Positions 1 to 6,007 of a stretch of 13,689 nucleotides of DNA are shown here, piece by piece. A program made the translations under genes and the position numbers. The notes beneath the pieces are model-generated. The model saw only the letters and a list, made by a program, of their open reading frames with translations. It ran no database searches and was not told where the DNA came from. Position 1 is the first letter of the stretch. Every line of letters begins with the position of its first letter. The stretch comes from Bacillota bacterium (GTDB taxonomy: Bacteria > Bacillota > Clostridia > Acetivibrionales > DSM-1351): the NCBI GenBank assembly GCA_023391425.1, contig JAEWAX010000120.1, positions 1-13,689 on the forward strand, written 5' to 3'.

Positions 1-336
1 CCATTGCTTTGGCTGTTGTTTGAGCTATTACTTTGACTATTGTTTGAGCTATTGCTTTGGCTGTTGTTTGAGCTATTACTTTGACTGTTGTTTGAGCTAT
101 TACTTTGACTGTTGTTTGAGCCATTGCTTTGGCTGTTACTCGAGCTATTACTTTGACTGTTGTTCGAGCTATTGCTTTGGCTGTTGTTTGAGCTATTACT
201 TTGGCTGTTGTTTGAGCTATTGCTTTGGTTGTTGTTCGAGCTATTACTTTGACTGTTGTTTGAGCTATTGCTTTGGCCGTTGTTCGAACTATTGCTTTGG
301 TTGTTGCTCGAGCTATTACTCCGGCTGTTGTTTGAG
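1..336 (-). repeat. 24-bp in-frame minisatellite, 14 copies, probably continuing past the window edge
   Basis: Fourteen consecutive 24-bp units fill 1-336 with no spacers (for example 1-24, 25-48, 121-144, 313-336). On the coding strand each unit encodes SSNNSQSN or a close variant (SSNSSQSN, GSNNSQSN, SSNNGQSN, SSSNNQSN). Differences between units are mostly AGC/AGT and TCA/TCG synonymous changes or Ser/Asn/Gly swaps. The peptide composition is therefore kept while the DNA drifts. A degenerate fifteenth unit follows at about 337-360. Confidence 0.97.
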
Positions 337-1283
337 CTATCATTCACGCTGCCATTTTTGCTCGAACTTGTACCAGCATTTTCATTGGCATCAATACTAC
401 TTTTTGTATTACTATTTGAGTTAGAAGGTTCTGGGTTCTTATCTTGTTCTTGTTTTTTATTCTGCTTCTCTAACTCTTTTTCATTATCTTTCAATTCTTT
501 TTCCTGTTCTTTTTTCTGCTCTTTCAATTCTTTTTCCTGTGCTTGTGCCCTCTTCAAAACTTCGTCAAGAGTTGTATTTTCTTTGTGTAGTAGCTTATTA
601 AGGTTTTGCTGCAGCTCTGTATCTTTCACTATTTCTGTAAGTTCAAAAGTACCTATATCTTTAGAATCTAATCCTTTTACTACTGGCTTTTCTTCCTCAG
701 TCAAATCAGAAGTATTTGCAGTTTGATTCATTTTAACATATACATTTTGATCTTCCTGCTCTGAAGGTGCAAATGCTACAGTCCCATCAAAAACTGTAAG
801 TATAGTTTTACTACTATCATCCTTTAGAGTCTTCATATCGACAACAAAGGTCGTTCCTCTAACACCCATTACAGCATTAGGCGTTCTTACTTTATATGTA
901 GAATTCTTAGTCAGCTTTTTCTTAATATCATTGTATATCTTCCCGCTTGTGAGGCTAATATTAATGTTTCCATCCTTATCAGTACCATTCATATTACTTA
1001 TAGTTACAATGGTAGAGGAGTCTAATTTGACTACCTTATCACTATCAATTTCAATGTAAGCATTGGAGTTCTTACCAGTCTTAATAGTATCCCCCTCTTT
1101 TAACCTCATCCCTTTAAAAGCCTTTAGGTCGGATTTTCCCCTAGTAACTGTAACTTCATTGCTATAATCATATATTCTTGCTGTTCTTCCCTCTGCCGCA
1201 AGTACTGGCACCGGCTGAATCGAAGTTATAGTAAACAATATAACAACCACTAAGTATATTATTCTTCTTGCATGGCTTTTCAT
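1..1283 (-). CDS. Secreted FecR-domain protein with coiled coil and Ser/Asn repeat tail (C-terminus cut by window edge)
   Basis: An open frame of 427 codons runs from ATG at 1283 off the left edge with no stop. The start follows a very strong site (AAAGGAGGGTGAAAC, then ATG). Residues 1-30 are a signal peptide (KSHARR, hydrophobic core, cleavage near VLA-A). Residues about 35-185 form a FecR-type domain with the hallmark TPNAVMGVRGT at 134-144. Residues about 240-285 are a highly charged Glu/Lys/Gln helix with 11-residue repeats (QEKELKE type), so probably a coiled coil. From about residue 316 the protein is an array of SSNNSQSN octapeptides. FecR domains outside iron-regulation systems occur in many exported proteins of unknown role. 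This one is probably released or surface-bound and could be an extracellular partner of the CHASE2 cyclase encoded upstream (inference). It is co-directional with the genes at 1379-5494. A TGTCGAG heptamer at 1341-1347 lies in its leader. The true C-terminus and any wall anchor lie outside the window. Confidence 0.9.
   Translation of the reverse strand, partial: MKSHARRIIYLVVVILFTITSIQPVPVLAAEGRTARIYDYSNEVTVTRGKSDLKAFKGMRLKEGDTIKTGKNSNAYIEIDSDKVVKLDSSTIVTISNMNGTDKDGNINISLTSGKIYNDIKKKLTKNSTYKVRTPNAVMGVRGTTFVVDMKTLKDDSSKTILTVFDGTVAFAPSEQEDQNVYVKMNQTANTSDLTEEEKPVVKGLDSKDIGTFELTEIVKDTELQQNLNKLLHKENTTLDEVLKRAQAQEKELKEQKKEQEKELKDNEKELEKQNKKQEQDKNPEPSNSNSNTKSSIDANENAGTSSSKNGSVNDSSNNSRSNSSSNNQSNSSNNGQSNSSNNSQSNSSNNNQSNSSNNSQSNSSNNSQSNSSNNSQSNSSSNSQSNGSNNSQSNSSNNSQSNSSNNSQSNSSNNSQSNSSNNSQSN
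487..540 (-). repeat. 21-bp direct repeat with 33-bp period in the coiled-coil region
   Basis: The same 21 bases occur at 487-507 and 520-540, a 33-bp shift. They encode the repeated QEKELK segments of the charged helix. The period corresponds to 11 residues (a hendecad), which suits a coiled coil. Confidence 0.85.
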
Positions 1284-1378
1284 GTTTCACCCTCCTTTTC
1301 TAAACAACAGAACTTTTCATCTATATATTAATCTTCATATCTCGACATTATTTTTTCTTCTAATTACAGTCTAATCCT

Positions 1379-1642
1379 TTAGGCAATTTGTGTCAATATC
1401 AAGCACCTTATCTTGGAACTAAATGTGTCTCTTACATATATCTTACTTTTATTCACTAATATATCAGATGATTGATTAAATAAGGACGTCCTCGGCATTC
1501 CAGACATTTGTGTCAGTCCATTAATGTATTTATCAGCCCAGCATTGTGTTGTTTCTGCTGTGACAGTGGCAAACCCTATCTGGCATATCATAATTCCAGC
1601 TATAGCTAATAGAGCCATTCTTTTGGACTTAACAATCTTCAT
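1379..1642 (-). CDS. Short exported protein, possible S-layer-homology (SLH) remnant
   Basis: This is an 87-residue frame with ATG at 1642 preceded by TAGGAGAATTATT, a good ribosome binding site. Residues 1-29 look like a signal peptide (KIVKSKR, hydrophobic ALLAIAGIMICQIGFA, then TVTAE). The stretch CWADKYINGLTQMSGM at about 34-49 resembles the first helices of an SLH module (the hWAxxYIxxL pattern). The rest of an SLH module (GYPDGTFRP, then TRAE) is absent. The remaining 38 residues match no family I recognise. It could be a decayed SLH protein that kept its promoter-proximal part, or a genuine small secreted protein. It lies between the DUF3307 gene and the FecR gene, on the same strand, 45 nt downstream of the former. 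I see no obvious frameshift that would restore an SLH domain. Confidence 0.55.
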   Translation of the reverse strand: MKIVKSKRMALLAIAGIMICQIGFATVTAETTQCWADKYINGLTQMSGMPRTSLFNQSSDILVNKSKIYVRDTFSSKIRCLILTQIA

Positions 1643-1686
1643 AATAATTCTCCTATTTTTGGAGCTTAAGTAGACATACGCAAATC

Positions 1687-2391
1687 CTAGTAGTTCACTA
1701 AAAATCTAAATGCGCAAGCAACGATTAAATAAAGTGCTGATTTTAAAAGTGTTTGGTGCTTAGAGTAATTGAAATATTTAGTTTCAACAAAGTAAAAAAC
1801 AACATTAGCTAAGATTAATGTAATTATTCCTACTACAAAATTAACAAACGAAAAGGCTACAAATAATATTATTAAGCAATCAAATATCCTCTCATATTTT
1901 ATAAAATAATCAAAATCTTTGGCGCCATTTCTATATATGTCAGCTAATGCTGTTTTAACAATCACTGTCGCCATAAAAGTTACTATTAAGGAATAATTTA
2001 AAATTCCAACAAACTGTAATTTTAATATCGGTTCACTTACTATACTTCTAAACAAATATTCACATAAAAATATTATTCCAAAATGGAGAGCTTGATCTAG
2101 TAAGAATACTACAATTTTATATGTAAAGATTTTGCTAACTTTCATTTTGGTATAGTCAATCGCGAGATGTGATACTGAAACTATTGCAGCCACCAAAAAA
2201 CCACTTAATCCATAAACACTTAAAATTATAGTACTACTAAGAAACACTACAATTCCATGTATTAAAATACCTCTGATAGATTTTGCTTTGTCTTCTGCTA
2301 ATTTTGATGTCTGAAAAACGTAGTCAGACATCAAGTGAGTAAAAATTAGTATCATCAAAAATTCTGTATTTAGTTTCATATGTTTACCCAT
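1687..2391 (-). CDS. DUF3307 family integral membrane protein
   Basis: Up to 234 residues, almost all hydrophobic, with about six or seven membrane segments. The N-terminal half carries the DUF3307 pattern. Numbered from the second Met, these are THLMSDYVFQTSKLAEDKA (H15, D19, Q23, K31), H41, SHLAIDYTK (H71, D75, K78) and LLDQALHF (D95, Q96, H99). The repeated His/Asp/Gln residues near membrane edges are the family hallmark. The biochemical role is unknown. DUF3307 genes are often next to SatD-type genes, but none is seen here. Two starts are possible: ATG at 2391 (reported) and ATG at 2379. Neither has a good Shine-Dalgarno sequence; 2379 is the more usual distance from the HLxxD motif. It lies 96 bp or more downstream of the cyclase gene with no clear terminator between, so it may be cotranscribed. 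Confidence 0.8.
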   Translation of the reverse strand: MGKHMKLNTEFLMILIFTHLMSDYVFQTSKLAEDKAKSIRGILIHGIVVFLSSTIILSVYGLSGFLVAAIVSVSHLAIDYTKMKVSKIFTYKIVVFLLDQALHFGIIFLCEYLFRSIVSEPILKLQFVGILNYSLIVTFMATVIVKTALADIYRNGAKDFDYFIKYERIFDCLIILFVAFSFVNFVVGIITLILANVVFYFVETKYFNYSKHQTLLKSALYLIVACAFRFLVNY

Positions 2392-2487
2392 CTAAAAGTA
2401 TTGTATTAGCCGATTTTCTTTATGTTCTATAAAATATCTTTGATATAGTATAACTTTGATTGCGTACTTAAAATTATTTATTTTTTA

Positions 2488-4290
2488 TCAAGTGTTTTCT
2501 ACTAAACCATCAACCTGGTATACATACGCTCCTTCGCTTTTCCCCTTAAGTGATATCTCTCCTATAGGAGTTGCATTTATACTATCTTTAACTGCTCTGT
2601 ATACACTTTCGCTTATCAAAATCTGATCTGGTTTTGCATTACTTTCAAGTCTCTGAGCTGTATTTACCGTATCCCCAATAGCTGTATACTCCATTCTAAA
2701 AGTAGCTCCTATATTTCCTACAATTGCAGTACCGCAATTAATACCAATACCGAAGCTTACTTTAGTACCAAACTTAGTCAGAAATTTTTCACTTAATTCA
2801 TGGGAGCCTTTCATCACTTCGACTGCCGCACAGACAGCCTTATATGTAAAGTTATCCAAATCTAAAGGTGCATTAAATATAGCCATTGTGGCATCTCCGA
2901 TAAATTTGTCCAAGGTCCCTCCATATTTGAAAATGGCCATGGAGGTCAAATTTAGATAATCATTAAGAATTTCAACTACGTGCTCCGGATTTAGTTTTTC
3001 TGACATAGAAGTAAATCCCCGAATGTCAACAAAAAGCACCGCTATTTCTCTCTTGTTTCCACCTAGCTTAAGCTCCTTTATGCCACCCTTTACCAATGTT
3101 TCAACTACCTGCGGTGCTACATATTTTTTAAAATTGTCTGTTATTGTTTTACGTCTGAGAATTTCAACTAAGTAATTACTAATCAAACAACCTATATAAA
3201 GTAAAACTACAGCTAACAAAGGATAGAAAATGCTGATTATTATTCCATTTCTATAAAACAAAAATGGTATCGTAACTACTCCTGCGAGAGATACTAAAAA
3301 TATTAATGTCGACAGTTTAATATTTATTTTTTTAAAACATACATAAAGTATAATCATCATTACAAGCAGAATAATTGTTTGAACTTGTCTTGATGCTTCA
3401 TGCTTAAATCTATTTTCCAGTAAACATTGGATGATGTTTGCGTGAATGTCTATTGCGAATAATTTATTACTATCAATTGGTGTATAATATCCATCCTGCA
3501 TCCCTGTACTATATGGGCCAACAAGCACAATTCCGTTCTTAAATTCACTAACTGGAATTTCTCCAGAAAGTACCTTTGATAGAGAATATCCTCCATAGTC
3601 GCCTGTTGCATAATCAATATTCCATTGATTCATATAATCTAGCTTTGGCTCTGTATTCAAAGTTAAGTTATTTTTTTGAGCATATAGCCTATATATCTCA
3701 TCACCAAAGCTGTAAAAATTCTTCCCTTGGTATGTTACTTTATGTAATGACTTTCTTACTTTATTATCCGCTATATCTGGAATTGTGTTTATAAATCCCT
3801 GCCTGGTTGCTTTTTTCAAATTATCATAGGGTTGGTTTATCTTATCAACATTAAAAAAATTAAACGAGCCATTGTTGTCCAATTTTTTTCCGAAAACAAC
3901 TTCGTTTGCTACAACTACATTACCAGCAGTTTTTGCAGCCTCTGCCAAATATTCATCGCCCTCTAAGTCCTCTTCTTTGTTTCCAAAGTACATAACATCT
4001 ATACCAATAACTGCAGGTGCATTTTCAGGTTCAGCGTTTAATGTATTAATCAATTCACCCATTACACCTCTTGACCATGTTCCCCATGGCCCTATTTCCT
4101 CAAGAGTTGCATTGTCTATACCTATTACATATATATTATCACTTCGAGTTGTCGAATCTATTGTGTACACATAGTCTTGTAAAGCTTTATCTGCACCTTT
4201 AACACTATCAAAAAACGAGATAAATCCTATAACTAACATTAGAACAATCAATATTCCTGCATTTTTTATGAAGCTAAGAAATTTATTCAT
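2488..4290 (-). CDS. CHASE2-domain class III adenylate cyclase
   Basis: 600 residues from ATG at 4290, which follows AGAGGTCAAT. A longer frame to 4353 exists, but its extra 21 residues overlap the upstream gene and lack a ribosome site. Layout: TM1 at about 11-27; extracellular CHASE2 sensor at about 35-295; three TM segments at about 304-375; linker; catalytic domain at about 410-595. Catalytic residues are present: metal-binding D422 (VDIRGFT) and D466 (GDATMA), purine-selecting K462 (DKFIGD) and T536 (EYTAIGD), transition-state N543 and R547 (NTAQR). The Lys/Thr pair marks an ATP-specific class IIIb cyclase, a group whose characterised members often respond to bicarbonate. The product should be cAMP, made in the cytoplasm as a homodimer in response to an unknown outside signal. 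The gene overlaps the HD-GYP gene by 8 nt (ATGAATAA), so the two are translationally coupled. Confidence 0.95.
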   Translation of the reverse strand: MNKFLSFIKNAGILIVLMLVIGFISFFDSVKGADKALQDYVYTIDSTTRSDNIYVIGIDNATLEEIGPWGTWSRGVMGELINTLNAEPENAPAVIGIDVMYFGNKEEDLEGDEYLAEAAKTAGNVVVANEVVFGKKLDNNGSFNFFNVDKINQPYDNLKKATRQGFINTIPDIADNKVRKSLHKVTYQGKNFYSFGDEIYRLYAQKNNLTLNTEPKLDYMNQWNIDYATGDYGGYSLSKVLSGEIPVSEFKNGIVLVGPYSTGMQDGYYTPIDSNKLFAIDIHANIIQCLLENRFKHEASRQVQTIILLVMMIILYVCFKKINIKLSTLIFLVSLAGVVTIPFLFYRNGIIISIFYPLLAVVLLYIGCLISNYLVEILRRKTITDNFKKYVAPQVVETLVKGGIKELKLGGNKREIAVLFVDIRGFTSMSEKLNPEHVVEILNDYLNLTSMAIFKYGGTLDKFIGDATMAIFNAPLDLDNFTYKAVCAAVEVMKGSHELSEKFLTKFGTKVSFGIGINCGTAIVGNIGATFRMEYTAIGDTVNTAQRLESNAKPDQILISESVYRAVKDSINATPIGEISLKGKSEGAYVYQVDGLVENT

Positions 4291-5494
4291 ATTGACCTCT
4301 TCTACAATCTTCTGTTTGGTTGGAACCTTCAAAGCATCTGATAAATGCATCAACTACCTTCTTGTCATATTTGGTATTTGAACCATTTATTAATTCGGCC
4401 ACTGCTTCTTCCTGCGGTAATCCCTTCCTATATGGTCTATTGCTTGTCATTGCATCAAATACATCTGCAACAGCAATTACCCTTGCATATATAGGAATAT
4501 CTTCTCCTGCTAGGCCTTCCGTATAGCCTTTTCCATCATATCTTTCATGGTGATACTTAGCCCCAAAAACAATCTCAGGCTTTGTTTTACTTATTTGCTC
4601 TAAAATCTTAGCTCCTTTGATTACATGACTTTTCATCTCTTCAAATTCTTCAGGTGTTAATTTTGCGGTGCTATTCAAAATACTATCTTTTATTCCTATT
4701 TTCCCAACATCATGTAATATTGCTGCACAGCGAAGACCCTCAAGATCTTCTTCGTTCATGCCTAGTTCCTTTCCCATCATAACAGAATACTCTGATACTC
4801 TCGTACAATGTCCCTGCGTATATTCATCTCTTGCATCTATAGCATTTGCTATTGTTTGGATAGAATCTACAAATAGCTCTTGCATATAATTATAAACTTT
4901 TGCTTTTTCAAGATTCGGTGCAATCTGTGTATCAATTAAGAGTTCCATTATTTCCTCATCATCTTTATTGAAACACCCTCCACCCTCTTTGTTAATCATT
5001 TGCAAAACTGCAACCAGTTTTCCTTTATTAGTTATCGGCATTGTAAGATAGGTTTTTTCTATAAATCCTATATTCTTAGCAACTTTTCTATCTTTAAAAC
5101 GCTTATCTTTAGCTATATCCTTTATAATTAATTTTTGCTTGTATGTAGCTACCCAACCGGCAATAAAACTATCATTTATTTTAAATCTTAGTTCTTTAAC
5201 ATGATGTCCTTTTTCTCCTAGTGCAACTCCAATATATAGTTCTTGAGTTCCATCATCAACAAAATATAGCGAGCAAGCCTCCGCATGCACCTGTTGCTTT
5301 GCGACTTCCATAATATTTTTAATCAATTTATCCATCTCTAATGAAATGTCTTTTCCGGCTCTATTTATTTGTTGTATCTTTTTAAGCTTTGTTTTGTAAT
5401 ATCTAATAAAATATAAAAGAATAGTGAAAACTACAATGACTATGATTAATAATATTGTAATATAAACACTTTTTATCAAATTTATTTTTATCAC
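4283..5494 (-). CDS. Membrane-anchored GAF/HD-GYP cyclic-di-GMP phosphodiesterase
   Basis: Up to 403 residues: TM helix at about 10-31, short coiled linker, GAF domain at about 50-195, HD-GYP domain at about 205-388. The HD-GYP motifs are H229 (GHCTR), HD at 261-262 with K265 (ILHDVGKIGI), H290, HHERYDGKGYT at 315-325, and D344 (VADVFDAM). Thus the metal-binding set is complete, although GYT replaces GYP. The expected reaction is hydrolysis of c-di-GMP to pGpG and/or GMP. The GAF domain ends with NKEGGGCFNKDDE (168-180), matching NKXnFX3DE of cyclic-nucleotide-binding GAF domains. Start is uncertain. GTG at 5494 (reported; residue numbers use it) has no ribosome site upstream. A near-perfect site, GAGGTGAT, overlaps that GTG and points to TTG at 5479, which would remove five residues. 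It is the first gene of the pair with the cyclase. Confidence 0.93.
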   Translation of the reverse strand: MIKINLIKSVYITILLIIVIVVFTILLYFIRYYKTKLKKIQQINRAGKDISLEMDKLIKNIMEVAKQQVHAEACSLYFVDDGTQELYIGVALGEKGHHVKELRFKINDSFIAGWVATYKQKLIIKDIAKDKRFKDRKVAKNIGFIEKTYLTMPITNKGKLVAVLQMINKEGGGCFNKDDEEIMELLIDTQIAPNLEKAKVYNYMQELFVDSIQTIANAIDARDEYTQGHCTRVSEYSVMMGKELGMNEEDLEGLRCAAILHDVGKIGIKDSILNSTAKLTPEEFEEMKSHVIKGAKILEQISKTKPEIVFGAKYHHERYDGKGYTEGLAGEDIPIYARVIAVADVFDAMTSNRPYRKGLPQEEAVAELINGSNTKYDKKVVDAFIRCFEGSNQTEDCRRGQYE

Positions 5495-5529
5495 CTCATG
5501 CCCAATCAGTTTTCTAATTTGCTCATGGC

Positions 5530-5558
5530 TTTATACTAGAATTTACCCTATATGTCGA
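5530..5558 (-). promoter_or_regulatory. Probable promoter of the HD-GYP/cyclase operon with Spo0A-box-like site
   Basis: On the minus strand TCGACA (5553-5558), a 17-nt spacer and TATAAA (5530-5535) form a sigma-A-like promoter about 35-50 nt before the start codon. The -35 region lies inside TTCGACA (5553-5559), the exact complement of the Spo0A core TGTCGAA. A second, 6-of-7 match lies at 5586-5592. In Bacillus and Clostridium, 0A boxes overlapping a -35 are typical of Spo0A-activated promoters. Regulation by Spo0A is inferred only. Confidence 0.5.
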
Positions 5559-5559
5559 A

Positions 5560-5760
5560 TCAATATCAATTAAATACTAACATAATACGACATAACTTTC
5601 CATTAATTTATCCGGTGACTAACTTTCGGAGGAAGGAAAGGCTCCACCAGAACCAAGAATTCTGTTTAGGATATTAATTTTTAGTGCGTTCATAAAAAGT
5701 ATACCAGTAATAACCTATTTTATGATATAGTGTTATAGTAGTTTCCAGTCTAAATTGTTT
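5560..5760. other. Non-coding spacer between divergent HD-GYP and CapA genes
   Basis: I see no gene here on either strand. A purine-rich patch at about 5613-5660 stands out and contains short complementary pieces: CTTTC with GAAAG, GGAG with CTCC, and CAGAA with TTCTG on the minus strand. It fits no riboswitch class I could recognise. The rest is AT-rich sequence without clear signals. Confidence 0.4.
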
Positions 5761-5940
5761 TATTATACTAATTTGCATTTAAAATGTAGAATCACATTTT
5801 AAATAGCCGCGTCTGCGGCGTTAGGGGAAGCCTGCAAATGTTATTCAATACTGTGTAAGCCGCTGCGTATGCAGCACACCACGTAAACGGTGACTTAAAA
5901 ATACGGCTTTCCTATATTTTAAATGCAAAATAGTATTATA
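5761..5940. repeat. 180-bp element with 27-bp terminal inverted repeats and internal hairpins (MITE-like or structured RNA)
   Basis: The arm 5761-5787 is complementary to 5914-5940 at 24 of 27 positions, with one further G-U pair if read as RNA. The middle is clearly richer in G and C than the flanks and contains several small stems: GCCGC/GCGGC (5806-5810 with 5815-5819), GCTGC/GCAGC (5862-5866 with 5871-5875), CACC/GGTG (5877-5880 with 5889-5892), enclosed by AAGCC/GGCTT (5857-5861 with 5905-5909). The inner part of the left arm (5777-5787) can also pair perfectly with 5794-5804. TA dinucleotides at both ends (5761-5762, 5939-5940) could be a target duplication of a mariner-like MITE, but they are also part of the palindrome. 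No ORF lies inside. A non-coding RNA is an equal possibility. Confidence 0.6.
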
Positions 5941-6007
5941 TATTCAAGTAGCTACGTTTTGCTGAAAACCTATTCAAAGTTTTTTATGAGAGGAATGGTA
6001 AGGAAAA

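Noticed and set aside
1..336. CRISPR-like array
   Set aside because: Units are contiguous 24-mers with no unique spacers, and they keep a reading frame. It is a coding minisatellite.
20..726. Plus-strand open frames with Cys/Tyr-rich repeats (20-424) and Leu/Phe-rich sequence (256-726)
   Set aside because: They are the antisense of the 24-bp repeat and charged helix of the FecR gene. The periodic composition keeps stops out of several frames. No ribosome site or plausible protein.
4291..4353. Longer start of the cyclase gene (21 extra residues)
   Set aside because: The extension overlaps the upstream gene further and has no ribosome site. ATG at 4290 has AGAGG at good spacing and leads directly into the TM segment.
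3576..4889. Plus-strand frames at 3576-3794, 3872-4174, 4320-4526 and 4668-4889
   Set aside because: They lie antisense to the well-supported cyclase and HD-GYP genes, lack ribosome sites and resemble no protein.
5806..5910. Cobalamin or c-di-GMP riboswitch, suggested by GTTAGGGGAAGCCTGCAAAT and the c-di-GMP gene nearby
   Set aside because: The defining conserved cores (B12 box with the matching GCYACTG part; GEMM core) are missing, and the segment reads toward the CapA gene rather than toward the HD-GYP gene. The resemblance is superficial.
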